Assembly: GCF_900110075.1 (NCBI RefSeq)
Contig: NZ_FOCJ01000001.1
Span: forward strand, 620,001-684,000
DNA: 64,000 nucleotides
Reading direction: 5' to 3'
From: Paenibacillus sp. OV219
Lineage (GTDB): Bacteria; Bacillota; Bacilli; Paenibacillales; Paenibacillaceae
Position 1 is the first letter of the stretch, and each line of letters starts with the position of its first letter. The position numbers and the translations under genes were made by a program. Positions 27,827 through 36,363 of the stretch are shown here, one piece after another. The notes under the pieces were generated by a model, which searched no databases, was not told the origin of the DNA, and worked only from the letters and a program-made list of their open reading frames with translations.

Positions 27827-27866
27827 AAAGTCCCATTCCTTGTTACGACAAGGGATGGGACTTTTC
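27827..27866 (+). terminator. Rho-independent terminator of fer
   Basis: A long stem (AAAGTCCCATTCCTTGT with ACAAGGGATGGGACTTT) around a TACG loop is followed by Ts. Confidence 0.9.
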
Positions 27867-27973
27867 TTGTTTTTTCGACAATTATGATTGCCATTGGCTG
27901 TAAAACTACAATAGAATAGAAGAAAAGAATGAGAGGTAATATTATCCGTTCCAAAATAGAATAGGAGGTAATT

Positions 27974-29878
27974 ATGCGAAAGCGCAAATGGTTGTTGACA
28001 ACCGCGGCAGCACTGGTCATTTGCTTGTTCTGGTCCTTCCTTAGCAGCTTGGGAACTGGCGGCTCATTGAACCGGATGGAGTCCTTTCTACAGGACAAAG
28101 TAACCCAGCAAACAGACGCGGAGAGAGCGCCTAACGTCAACATTAAACTGATCAAGATTGACCAGACGTCACTCGATAATTTAGGTCAATTTCCATGGGA
28201 CCGAAGTCTCTACGCGCAGCTCATCTCGATGCTTGCGGATGCTGGGGCGAAAGCGATTGCGCTCGACGTTGTGCTTGCAGAGCCGGGGAAGGAGCCCGAG
28301 AGCGATGCGCTGATGGCGGAGACGATGAAGAAGTACCCTAACGTCATTCTGCCGGTTATCTTCAATTTCAAAGCAAGGCAGGACGAGGCTGGAGAGCTGG
28401 AGACAGAGTCGATCTCCTATCCAGCGGATACAATCGGGGCAAGCCAAGAACAGCTCGGCCATATCAATGTCATGCAGGACCAGGACGGTACGGTCCGTAA
28501 ATTGACTGTCGGCCTTAAGAATGATGATGAGCAGATGATTCCGGCATTCAGTGTCAAGCTCGCGAACTATTTGCTTGATAAGGATCAACAAATTACCTGG
28601 AATGTAGACAAGTCCGGCTGGTACCGGGGCAGCCAGCATATTCCTGTGGACAAACGCAATCAGATTGCAACAGAGTTCTATACGATGCCAAGGGAAGAGA
28701 TGAGCGCTGATACAGGCTATGATTCGCAATCGTTCTTCGATGTGCTCTCAGGCAACGTGCCTGCGGATTACTATAATGGGGATGTTGTTTTAATCGGCCC
28801 GTACGCGCCTGGCCTACAGGACGAATATTTAACACCACTCAGTACAACGCTCAAGATGTATGGAGTCGAAATTCACGCCAATATGGTGCAGTCGCTCGTA
28901 GCAGGCAAGTTCTCTACGAAAGCAACACCTGCCGTAAATTACGCCTTGATTGTGCTGCTTTCGCTGCTCACGATTCTTTTATTTGAAAGAGTAACTGGCG
29001 GCAAAGCGTTTCTCGTATACGGTGCGCTGGCAGCAGGTTATGTTCTGACATGGATTGAACTCTATCAATTTAAATCTCTATTTATTACGATTACATATCC
29101 TTTCCTCGCGATGACCACAGCCTTTGTCTGGTCAGTCGTCAGCCATTATGTTACTGAACGGCGTGAAAGAAGCCGTGTGACTAACATCTTCGGTCGATTC
29201 GTTCCGCGTACCGTTGTGGATGAAATGCTGGCTTCCGGCGAAGAAGTGACCGTGGGCGGACAGCGCCGCGATATTAGCGTGATCTTCGTCGATATCCGCG
29301 GCTTCACCCCAATGTCCGAGAAGCTGCAACCAGAGCAGGTCATTCAAGTCTTGAATGAGTATTTGGATATCTGTACGAAAGCGGTCTTCAAATGGAATGG
29401 CACGCTCGACAAGTTCATTGGCGACGGCGTTATGGCGATCTTCGGGGCTCCGATCTCGCAGCCGAATCATCCGGAGCTAGCGGTTTTGGCGGCTCTTGAG
29501 ATGAAGCGCCAATCGGCGGAGCTGGAGGAGCGCTGCTTGCGTGAGATCGGCGTACCGGTAAGGTTCGGCGTCGGTGTAAACAGCGGTCCGGCGGTCGTTG
29601 GCAACATCGGCTCGCAGATGCTTCGACTCGACTATACAGCGATCGGTGATACGGTTAACTTGTCGGCGCGGCTTGAGGCCAATGCGAAGCCAGGACAAAT
29701 CCTTATTAGTGAAGAGACGCTTGCTCGCGTGAAAGGCAAATTTATTACGCAGAGCATCGGTGAAATCAAAGTAAAGGGTAAGGAACTGCCTGTACTCGTA
29801 ACGGAAGTGCTCGGCGTTGCCGAGGAACAACCGGAAGATGAGCAGGAATTACTACATGTGGGGAGAGAAGGAGCATGA
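27974..29878 (+). CDS. CHASE2-domain adenylate cyclase
   Basis: A 634-residue membrane sensor cyclase. One N-terminal transmembrane helix (residues 7-27) leads to an extracytoplasmic CHASE2 domain (about 40-310), then about three helices (320-395) and a class III cyclase domain (430-615). Metal aspartates are in SVIFVDIRGFT and DKFIGDGVMAIFG. The K in LDKFIGD and D in LDYTAIGDTVNLSARLE fit ATP rather than GTP, so the product should be cAMP. Start ATG with AGGAGG. It overlaps the FecR gene by ATGA, so sensing and the secreted partner are coupled. Confidence 0.92.
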   Translation: MRKRKWLLTTAAALVICLFWSFLSSLGTGGSLNRMESFLQDKVTQQTDAERAPNVNIKLIKIDQTSLDNLGQFPWDRSLYAQLISMLADAGAKAIALDVVLAEPGKEPESDALMAETMKKYPNVILPVIFNFKARQDEAGELETESISYPADTIGASQEQLGHINVMQDQDGTVRKLTVGLKNDDEQMIPAFSVKLANYLLDKDQQITWNVDKSGWYRGSQHIPVDKRNQIATEFYTMPREEMSADTGYDSQSFFDVLSGNVPADYYNGDVVLIGPYAPGLQDEYLTPLSTTLKMYGVEIHANMVQSLVAGKFSTKATPAVNYALIVLLSLLTILLFERVTGGKAFLVYGALAAGYVLTWIELYQFKSLFITITYPFLAMTTAFVWSVVSHYVTERRERSRVTNIFGRFVPRTVVDEMLASGEEVTVGGQRRDISVIFVDIRGFTPMSEKLQPEQVIQVLNEYLDICTKAVFKWNGTLDKFIGDGVMAIFGAPISQPNHPELAVLAALEMKRQSAELEERCLREIGVPVRFGVGVNSGPAVVGNIGSQMLRLDYTAIGDTVNLSARLEANAKPGQILISEETLARVKGKFITQSIGEIKVKGKELPVLVTEVLGVAEEQPEDEQELLHVGREGA

Positions 29879-31725
29879 GGTTTCGCAGAAGCATAAATAT
29901 CCGTTCGCTCCTAATGCTGCTATGCCTACTGCTTATTATTGGGCCAGGCTCGTTACTAGCAGGTGTGGGACATGCCTCCGCGCAAGTGATGCGCGTAGCT
30001 GTCGTCAAAGAGATGAGCGGTACGGTGAACGTACTCAAATCAGGTGGAGCGAAGTCGTTTAAGGCATTCCGCAATATGAGCTTGAACGAGGGAGATCAAA
30101 TTGCAACAGGCAAAGACGGTAAAGTCACACTAACGCTGTCGAGCAGCGCTGCAGATACAGACGAGATCAATATTAGTAATGGCTCGCAAGTCACGTTCTC
30201 GAAGATGAAGGACAGCAGCGGTGCGAAGACGAAGATGAGCGTTTGGGCCGGTTCACTCTGGGTGAAGGTGAAATCCGTCTCCAACGCGAGCGATCAGTTC
30301 GAAATCGAAACGCCAACGTCCATTATGGGTGTACGTGGAACACATTTCTTCGTGAAGGTGAATCCATTGACAGGTGAGACGAGTGTATTCTTGGCAGCAG
30401 GCGTAGTCGAATCGAGCACGAATAAAGACCGGCATAATACTGACATCGACTCGGGTATGTCGAACACGGTAACGATCTATCCGTCGCAGCAGTTAGGTGA
30501 AGCGAATGGCGAGGATGGGGTTGAAACTTCCATTTCTATTGTAGACCTCGCTACTTTTGTTAACGGGGCCTCACCGGACGTGGTGAAAGCGATTCTGCAA
30601 GATGCGGTATCCATTGCTGCGGAACAGAAGCAGATGATTGAGAAGGCGAAAGAGAGCTTGAATACAGAGCAGAACAAGGATAACTTTGGCGGCCTCATTC
30701 AAACACCTGAAGATTTGCGGCGCATGACTGATAATTTAACAAACCTAGTATCTATTATTGCAAAAGAAGCGATCGCGCAGAAAAAGGTAACTCAAGACGT
30801 GATCGATCAAATTAATAAAGACGCTGGCACTAAGTTGATTGATTCGAAGACGACCAGCGAACTCCAGCTGACCGATATCGAGAAGAAGGCGCAGGAGCAA
30901 GCGAAAAAATTCGAAGAGCTTCAGAAGCAGCTGGCTGACAAAAAGGCGGAAGAGCAGAAGAAAAAACAGGAATTGCTGCAAGAAGCCATCAAGAAGGCCC
31001 AAGAGCTGAGAGACAAACTGGAAGAAGCGAACAAGCAAGCACAGCAAAAGCAAAAAGAGAAGGATAATCAAACCTACTACAATCAACAAACACTTGAAGA
31101 ACAGAAGCGAATTGACGAAAATCGTAATACTGCCGGATTGCCAAGTATTCCGACGACCGGTGGAACGAACAGCGGATCAGGAAGCGTAGGCACGAATTCG
31201 ACGGTAAGCTTGCAGGCGACTGCGAATGGGACAATTTCGTCTGGTTTCATCGACCTCGGCGTCGTGTTTAAGGGATTCACAGGATCGAAGAAAATTATGG
31301 GCTATCAAATTGAAGTGGAATATGACAATCAGCTTGCTCAGTTTGCGACTGGCGCGTTTGACAGTGGAGAATCGCTTATGTACCGCGGCGGTGGTACTTC
31401 CGGCTTTGTCGTTGAACCGGAGAACCAAACTGTAGAAGAGGCGAACAGCGTTGATGATTATCGTATCATCGAAGGAACTAACCATCACTCAACATTGCTA
31501 TATACCGTTGTGAAAATCAGCGGCAGTTCGGTAGAGATCAACGAGGAGACAACAGTTGTCCGGCTTCCGTTCCTACTAGGCATGCATACCGAGTTTCCAC
31601 CTGCGCCAGCAACGGTGCCAGTGACGTTCAAAATCAAATCTGTAACGGCTGTAGATCAGAACGGCAATGCAGTCGCAGTTATTAAAGGTTCAGATCTAAC
31701 TGTGCAAGTGGCGCAAGTATTATGA
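29875..31725 (+). CDS. Secreted FecR-domain protein with coiled coil and C-terminal beta domain
   Basis: A 616-residue exported protein. A signal peptide (about residues 1-37, cleavage near ASA) precedes a FecR domain (about 55-165: LNEGDQIATGKDGKVTLTL and TPTSIMGVRGTHFFV). Next is a charged helix region (about 240-405) very rich in K, E and Q, likely a coiled coil. The C-terminal 170 residues (about 440-610) look like a cohesin-type beta sandwich. It overlaps both neighbours by ATGA. It has no sigma factor partner, so it is not a FecIR system; the CHASE2 cyclase is the likely signalling partner (inference). Confidence 0.88.
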   Translation: MRFRRSINIRSLLMLLCLLLIIGPGSLLAGVGHASAQVMRVAVVKEMSGTVNVLKSGGAKSFKAFRNMSLNEGDQIATGKDGKVTLTLSSSAADTDEINISNGSQVTFSKMKDSSGAKTKMSVWAGSLWVKVKSVSNASDQFEIETPTSIMGVRGTHFFVKVNPLTGETSVFLAAGVVESSTNKDRHNTDIDSGMSNTVTIYPSQQLGEANGEDGVETSISIVDLATFVNGASPDVVKAILQDAVSIAAEQKQMIEKAKESLNTEQNKDNFGGLIQTPEDLRRMTDNLTNLVSIIAKEAIAQKKVTQDVIDQINKDAGTKLIDSKTTSELQLTDIEKKAQEQAKKFEELQKQLADKKAEEQKKKQELLQEAIKKAQELRDKLEEANKQAQQKQKEKDNQTYYNQQTLEEQKRIDENRNTAGLPSIPTTGGTNSGSGSVGTNSTVSLQATANGTISSGFIDLGVVFKGFTGSKKIMGYQIEVEYDNQLAQFATGAFDSGESLMYRGGGTSGFVVEPENQTVEEANSVDDYRIIEGTNHHSTLLYTVVKISGSSVEINEETTVVRLPFLLGMHTEFPPAPATVPVTFKIKSVTAVDQNGNAVAVIKGSDLTVQVAQVL

Positions 31726-31745
31726 TAAGGAGGGACAGAGCCTTC

Positions 31746-33350
31746 ATGCAGAATAGAATAAGAGGTGCCGCACTGCTGCTAGCCGCAGCGGTGTCGGTTG
31801 GTACGTTTAGCAGCAACAGCTTCGCTGCAGCAGGCAATGCCGCGCAGCCTTCGATTGGTAATATGGACTTATATGAAGTACATACTTTAGCTGGCTCTGG
31901 TGCTTTTGATCGGAATGACGGGAGTTCAGCTTCATCTGCATTCCGCGAGCCGACTTCACTGCTCTACTCCGCGAAGTCGGGCAGTTATCTCGTCGCAGAT
32001 GCTCGCAACCAGATGCTTCGAGGTGTAACCGCTGCAGCAACGACTACTACTTCAGGGCTGTACATCGGAGCCGATGAATATAACGCTCCGCTCGGCAGCT
32101 TGCTTGACGGAGACGCAGCGAAAGCGGCGTTCAACCTGCCGTCGGGGCTCGCAGCAGATAGCGATGGCGTGGTGTATATCGCGGATACAGGCAATAACAG
32201 CATTCGGAGTTTATCAGCTACTGGTGTCGTTAGGACTGTTGCAGGGACCGGAGGGATAGGTTCGGATAATGGCGCTGCAGCGAACGCGAGCTTCTATCAT
32301 CCGCTTGACATTGCGGTGAATAAGGAAGGCGTCATCTATGTCGCAGACACGCTCAACCATGTCATCCGTCAGATTAAAGATGGTCAAGTAACGACATTGA
32401 ACGCACCGTCGAAACGAATTATCGAGTATTATCCGGGGGCCATTGAAGCTGTCGGCGATTATGCGGACGGGCCGCTTGCCCAAGCGAAATTCAATGAACC
32501 TAGCGGCTTGGCGCTCGACTCCAGTGGCAATCTGTATGTCAGCGACACAGGAAATAATCGCATTCGATACATTGATTTCAAGACGAATTCGGTCACGACG
32601 GTAGCTGGCGGGGTAACTAGTGAGAAGCTTAATTATGATGCGGGCTCGCCGTACTCAGAAGGCGGCTTTGCAGATGGAGCTGCTGCAACAGCGGAGCTGC
32701 ATGCACCGCGCGGACTTGCTGTAACGCCGGATGGCGGATTGCTCATCGCTGATTCATTGAACCATGCGATTCGTTACCTCGCGAGCGGAAAAGTAACAAC
32801 ACTTGCCGGTACACCTCAGGAAGAAGGTATTGTTGACGGCATTGCTCGCTATTCCGCTTTTAACCGGCCAACAGACGTTGAATGGGTTGGCGGTGGTGCT
32901 TTCGCGGTTGCAGATTCCGGCAGCAACACCGTTCGTATTGTTGCTCCCTATGCCTCTCCGACAGGTGTCAAGGCAGATGGCAGCATACACCTTTTGTATA
33001 ATAGCGTGGAGCTGAACAGCGATGTAACGCCTGTTATTCAAAACAATGTAACATTCGTGCCTGTCCGCGTGCTGACGGAGAAGCTCGGCTTCAAAGTGCA
33101 ATATGCGAATGGTCAAACGGTGCTTGGGTTTGCAGGTACAACTTATACCGTGAAGAATGGCTCCACTCAAGTGGTCAAACAGGTGGAAGGCGGATCGACA
33201 ACTACGGTGACGCTACCGAAAGCGCCAATCATCTCCAATAACCGGCAGTTCCTGCCTGTTCGCTTCTTCGCAGAAGAGTTGGGACTTGATGTGCAATGGC
33301 TATCCGATCTACGCGCAGTTCTCCTCCGTGATAAGCAGTTCACGAAGTAA
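31746..33350 (+). CDS. Secreted NHL-repeat protein with copper-amine-oxidase-type N-terminal domain
   Basis: A 534-residue exported protein. After a signal peptide (about residues 1-28) come several NHL-type repeats (GLAADSDGVVYIADTGNN, DIAVNKEGVIYVADTLNH, GLALDSSGNLYVSDTGNN, GLAVTPDGGLLIADSLNH) that should fold as a beta propeller. The C terminus (about 420-530) is a Cu_amine_oxidN1 domain (NNVTFVPVRVLTEKLGF, NNRQFLPVRFFAEELGL), which in Firmicutes is a cell-wall module and not an enzyme. AAGGAGGG supports ATG 31746; an ATG at 31722 overlaps the FecR stop. It ends the operon before a terminator. Confidence 0.88.
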   Translation: MQNRIRGAALLLAAAVSVGTFSSNSFAAAGNAAQPSIGNMDLYEVHTLAGSGAFDRNDGSSASSAFREPTSLLYSAKSGSYLVADARNQMLRGVTAAATTTTSGLYIGADEYNAPLGSLLDGDAAKAAFNLPSGLAADSDGVVYIADTGNNSIRSLSATGVVRTVAGTGGIGSDNGAAANASFYHPLDIAVNKEGVIYVADTLNHVIRQIKDGQVTTLNAPSKRIIEYYPGAIEAVGDYADGPLAQAKFNEPSGLALDSSGNLYVSDTGNNRIRYIDFKTNSVTTVAGGVTSEKLNYDAGSPYSEGGFADGAAATAELHAPRGLAVTPDGGLLIADSLNHAIRYLASGKVTTLAGTPQEEGIVDGIARYSAFNRPTDVEWVGGGAFAVADSGSNTVRIVAPYASPTGVKADGSIHLLYNSVELNSDVTPVIQNNVTFVPVRVLTEKLGFKVQYANGQTVLGFAGTTYTVKNGSTQVVKQVEGGSTTTVTLPKAPIISNNRQFLPVRFFAEELGLDVQWLSDLRAVLLRDKQFTK

Positions 33351-33364
33351 AAAATATAAAAATT

Positions 33365-33395
33365 GCCGTCCGGTGCAAACCAGGCGGCTTTTTTT
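33365..33395 (+). terminator. Terminator of the cyclase-FecR-NHL operon
   Basis: GCCGTCCGGT pairs with ACCAGGCGGC (one mismatch, one wobble) around GCAA, followed by seven Ts. Its distal half overlaps the candidate sigma-D promoter of the next gene. Confidence 0.85.
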
Positions 33396-33403
33396 GCCGA
33401 TAT
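33376..33403 (+). promoter_or_regulatory. Candidate sigma-D promoter of the L,D-transpeptidase gene
   Basis: CAAA (33376-33379), a 16-base spacer and GCCGATAT (33396-33403) resemble the sigma-D consensus TAAA-N15-GCCGATAA. The -10 box and the spacing are the same as in the promoter before the chemoreceptor at 14.6 kb. The -35 element lies in the loop of the upstream terminator. Confidence 0.5.
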
Positions 33404-33436
33404 AGTACCTACATAAAGTAAATGGAGGTCCTACCT

Positions 33437-34900
33437 GTGCAGCTGCAAGAAGACACTATGAGCTATTTAAAGCGCTACGTGCAGAACCATCCGAAGAATC
33501 GAATGGCATGGTATTTGCTAGGCAAACAGTATTTGCTCGAAGGGAAAGAAGGCAAAGCAAACTACTGTTTCTTGCAATCAGGCAGTGTATACGATGCTTA
33601 TGAACGTAAAGAGCATCCACTGGCGAATCGGCCGAAAGAATTGATAGCCAATTGGAACCGCAAGCAGAAGCTCATGATGCTCGCGGCTCGCGCCTCGACA
33701 GCGATGTTGTTGCTGCTGGGTCTCATGCTTGTACTGCCAGTCAGCGGGGAGAAGGATGAAGCAGATTCGCTAGCCGATATGGCTACGAATACAAGCCCGA
33801 AGGGGAATAATTCGCAGCAGCAGCAAGCAAGTGCGCCGCAGAGCAATCAGCCGGGGATAAACGTTGCGATCGTAAAGCCAGCCGGTGACAATACAATGGG
33901 CAAGGCGCTAAGTAGCTTATTGAAAGGAACAGGGGCTAAACAGCAAACCGGCATAGCCGCGATGCTTCAGCAAGCCGGCAAGTGGCGTAAATGGACGGGA
34001 GAGACACGTCTGCTTGCGATGACGAAGCGGCAAGGCGAAGCGGATCCGGTCGCAGTCAGTTTGCTTGATGGCGCTGCATGCGACTGTCAGCCAGGCGATT
34101 CTAGTACGGCATATAAGTTATATGAGAAATGGAGCGCACAGCAAGAGCAGCAATGGACGCTGCGCAGCGCGATTGCACAGTATCGTGCTATCAATAAAGT
34201 GTGGCCATCCGGTATGGATGATCTGACACGTCCGTACCCGGACAACGTGCTGGCAGGTACTTCGCCAGCAATGAAGCAACTGTTCCCGAAACTGCTTAGA
34301 GAGCTGAAAGCCGGGGCACGTCCTGATGCGTCAGAAGGCAATAAAGAAGATAAGCCGTCGTCTGGAAATGGGTCAGCGGCGGGAGGTGCGAGTGACGCGT
34401 CGGGGGCAGGAACGAAGAGTGAAGCAACCTCTGGAGAAGCGGATACGAAGCTGCCGTCAGAGCCGCTCTCGATCGTAATTGATAAAGATAGTCACCAGCT
34501 CGCCGTAATCAGCGGAGATGTCATTGTGCGTAGCTATAACGTAGGGCTAGGTGGCGAGAAGACGCCAGCTGGAAGCTTTACTATTAGTGAGAAGGTCCGT
34601 CACCCGAACGGGCGGGATGATAGCGAATTCGGCAGCAGGGGGATGACAATGTCGAAGACGTTGTACGCCATTCACGGAACGAATGATCCAGATAGCATCG
34701 GGAAGGATGAGTCGCATGGCTGTGTACGGATGAATCAGAAGGATCTCGAGGAGCTGTATGATTTGGTGCCGCTGGGCACGAAGGTGACAATAAAAAGCGG
34801 CGTTCTCCCCGCCGGAGCACCCCAGGCTTCCGAGCGTTTCCGCTTGAAGCCGGTGCAGGACGAAACGAACACCGCTGTTGTTTATAAGTGGCTTGATTAG
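33437..34900 (+). CDS. Membrane-anchored L,D-transpeptidase (YkuD domain)
   Basis: A 487-residue protein. The first 80 residues are cytoplasmic with a TPR-like stretch (HPKNRMAWYLLGKQYLLEGK). One transmembrane helix (about 83-102) is followed by a low-complexity, Ser/Gly/Gln-rich linker, and the C terminus (about 340-455) is a YkuD catalytic domain with the histidine in AIHGTNDPDSIG and the nucleophile cysteine in SHGCVRM. It should form 3-3 cross-links or attach peptides in peptidoglycan. The GTG at 33437 is supported by GGAGGT seven bases upstream. It is monocistronic, behind a possible sigma-D promoter. Confidence 0.88.
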   Translation: MQLQEDTMSYLKRYVQNHPKNRMAWYLLGKQYLLEGKEGKANYCFLQSGSVYDAYERKEHPLANRPKELIANWNRKQKLMMLAARASTAMLLLLGLMLVLPVSGEKDEADSLADMATNTSPKGNNSQQQQASAPQSNQPGINVAIVKPAGDNTMGKALSSLLKGTGAKQQTGIAAMLQQAGKWRKWTGETRLLAMTKRQGEADPVAVSLLDGAACDCQPGDSSTAYKLYEKWSAQQEQQWTLRSAIAQYRAINKVWPSGMDDLTRPYPDNVLAGTSPAMKQLFPKLLRELKAGARPDASEGNKEDKPSSGNGSAAGGASDASGAGTKSEATSGEADTKLPSEPLSIVIDKDSHQLAVISGDVIVRSYNVGLGGEKTPAGSFTISEKVRHPNGRDDSEFGSRGMTMSKTLYAIHGTNDPDSIGKDESHGCVRMNQKDLEELYDLVPLGTKVTIKSGVLPAGAPQASERFRLKPVQDETNTAVVYKWLD

Positions 34901-34911
34901 AAGCGCAGGTG

Positions 34912-35052
34912 TTACTTATCAATTACAAGTAGTACGGCCATAATGATAACGATGACGATAAAAATAGTTCCGATCCATATGAGCGCCTTCTTGTTAATTT
35001 GTTCCTTCTGCTGCTTCTTCATAATCGGTGGCTTCTTCTTCGCTTGACTCAT
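34912..35052 (-). CDS. 46-residue membrane protein
   Basis: A small minus-strand gene with an ATG preceded by AAAGGT nine bases upstream. The product has a lysine- and glutamine-rich N terminus (MSQAKKKPPIMKKQQKEQ) and one strong transmembrane helix (WIGTIFIVIVIIMAVLLVI), ending IDK. It lies tail to tail with the L,D-transpeptidase gene. The layout resembles many single-span small proteins of Paenibacillaceae. No family function is known to me. Confidence 0.72.
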   Translation of the reverse strand: MSQAKKKPPIMKKQQKEQINKKALIWIGTIFIVIVIIMAVLLVIDK

Positions 35053-35147
35053 GTGGATCAACCTTTCTCTCACAATGAATGGGTTTGTACCTATATTGTA
35101 ATCGTTTTCTTATGCGGGCACAACTGATCAGCCTCGCGAAAATGTTA

Positions 35148-35187
35148 AGCTAGCCCCTAATGAATGCAGGGGCTGGCTCTTTCTTTT
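35148..35187 (+). terminator. Plus-strand terminator downstream of the small membrane gene region
   Basis: AGCTAGCCCCT pairs with AGGGGCTGGCT over a nine-base loop, followed by TTTCTTTTT. It is oriented for plus-strand transcripts, yet the nearest plus-strand gene upstream ends at 34900. Read-through from that gene would be antisense to the 46-residue gene. Confidence 0.75.
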
Positions 35188-35246
35188 TCCTGCCTAACGC
35201 GTTAAACTGTTCGATAGAGCTAACACGAAGAACGGAGTGAACGTAA

Positions 35247-36347
35247 GTGTTGTATACGAAATTGGCCAAGCCTTATTTCTTCCGAATGGATGCTGAGAAG
35301 GCCCACCACATGGTAATTGATGGTTTACATACGGCAAGCGGGGTCCCTGGAATCCCCGCACTCATGCGTACGATGTACGGTGTAGAGAAAGCGAAAGAAC
35401 TGGCCATTGACCTGTTTGGCCTCCATTTCGCCCATCCGATTGGACTTGCGGCAGGCCTTGATAAGAACGCGAAAGCGGTTGATATGTTTGCAAATATCGG
35501 CTTCGGATTCGCCGAAGTTGGAACTGTAACACCGAAGGGACAAGCAGGCAATGACTTGCCTCGCCTATTCAGGCTTCCTTCTGACGAAGCGCTCATTAAC
35601 CGCATGGGCTTCAATAACGATGGAGCCGACGCGATGGCGGAGCGGCTTGCAAAGGATACGAAGCGCCGTATTCCGATTGCAGTGAACATCGGCAAGAACA
35701 AAACGACTCCGAATGAGCTTGCGCATGAAGACTATCGCACTTGTTTGCAGAAACTGTATACATATGGCGACTTCTTCGTCGTCAACATTAGCTCGCCGAA
35801 TACACCGGATCTTAGAGCGCTCCAGCATGGCGATGAGCTGCGGCTGCTGCTCCAGACGGTTATGGACGAAATGAACGTCCAGGCGAAGCGGGCAGGCGCG
35901 GCGCGAAAGCCGGTACTGGTTAAGATCGCACCAGACATGTCGAATGAGCAGCTTGCGTATACGGTCGATACGATTGTAGCAAGCGGAGTAAATGGCATTA
36001 TTGCTACGAATACGACGATCAGCCGAGACGGACTGCAGCATCCGAACGCGAAGGAAACCGGCGGTCTGAGCGGCAAGCCGGTGAAGGAACGTTCGACAGA
36101 AGTTATCCGCGAGGTGTACCGCCAAACAAGCGGCAAATTGCCCATTATTGGTTCAGGCGGCATCTTTACGGCTGCTGATGCATACGATAAAATTCGCGCA
36201 GGCGCAAGTCTTGTAGAAATCTACACAGCGCTCATCTACAAAGGGCCGGAGCTGCTGCGTGAAATTGCGGGCGGCTTGAAAGACGCACTCCGCAAAGATG
36301 GATTTAAATCAATTAGTGAAGCAATAGGAGCAGATCATCGGTCTTAA
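35247..36347 (+). CDS. pyrD: Dihydroorotate dehydrogenase (quinone), class 2
   Basis: A 366-residue class 2 enzyme that oxidises dihydroorotate to orotate with quinone as acceptor at the membrane. An N-terminal extension (about residues 1-45) provides the membrane and quinone contacts. Motifs include GLAAGLDKNAKAV, the catalytic region VNISSPNTPDLRALQ and the FMN-binding IGSGGIFTAADAYDKIRAGAS. The TTG start follows CGGAGTGAAC. Most Bacillus use class 1B PyrD with PyrK inside the pyr operon; a class 2 enzyme outside a pyr operon is typical of other Firmicute lineages. relQ follows 16 bases later. Confidence 0.94.
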   Translation: MLYTKLAKPYFFRMDAEKAHHMVIDGLHTASGVPGIPALMRTMYGVEKAKELAIDLFGLHFAHPIGLAAGLDKNAKAVDMFANIGFGFAEVGTVTPKGQAGNDLPRLFRLPSDEALINRMGFNNDGADAMAERLAKDTKRRIPIAVNIGKNKTTPNELAHEDYRTCLQKLYTYGDFFVVNISSPNTPDLRALQHGDELRLLLQTVMDEMNVQAKRAGAARKPVLVKIAPDMSNEQLAYTVDTIVASGVNGIIATNTTISRDGLQHPNAKETGGLSGKPVKERSTEVIREVYRQTSGKLPIIGSGGIFTAADAYDKIRAGASLVEIYTALIYKGPELLREIAGGLKDALRKDGFKSISEAIGADHRS

Positions 36348-36363
36348 GATAGGAGGCGGCCGG

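Noticed and set aside
29875-31725. FecR protein as part of an iron-dicitrate FecI-FecR system
   Set aside because: There is no ECF sigma factor gene, no TonB receptor, and the protein has a signal peptide and no anti-sigma segment.
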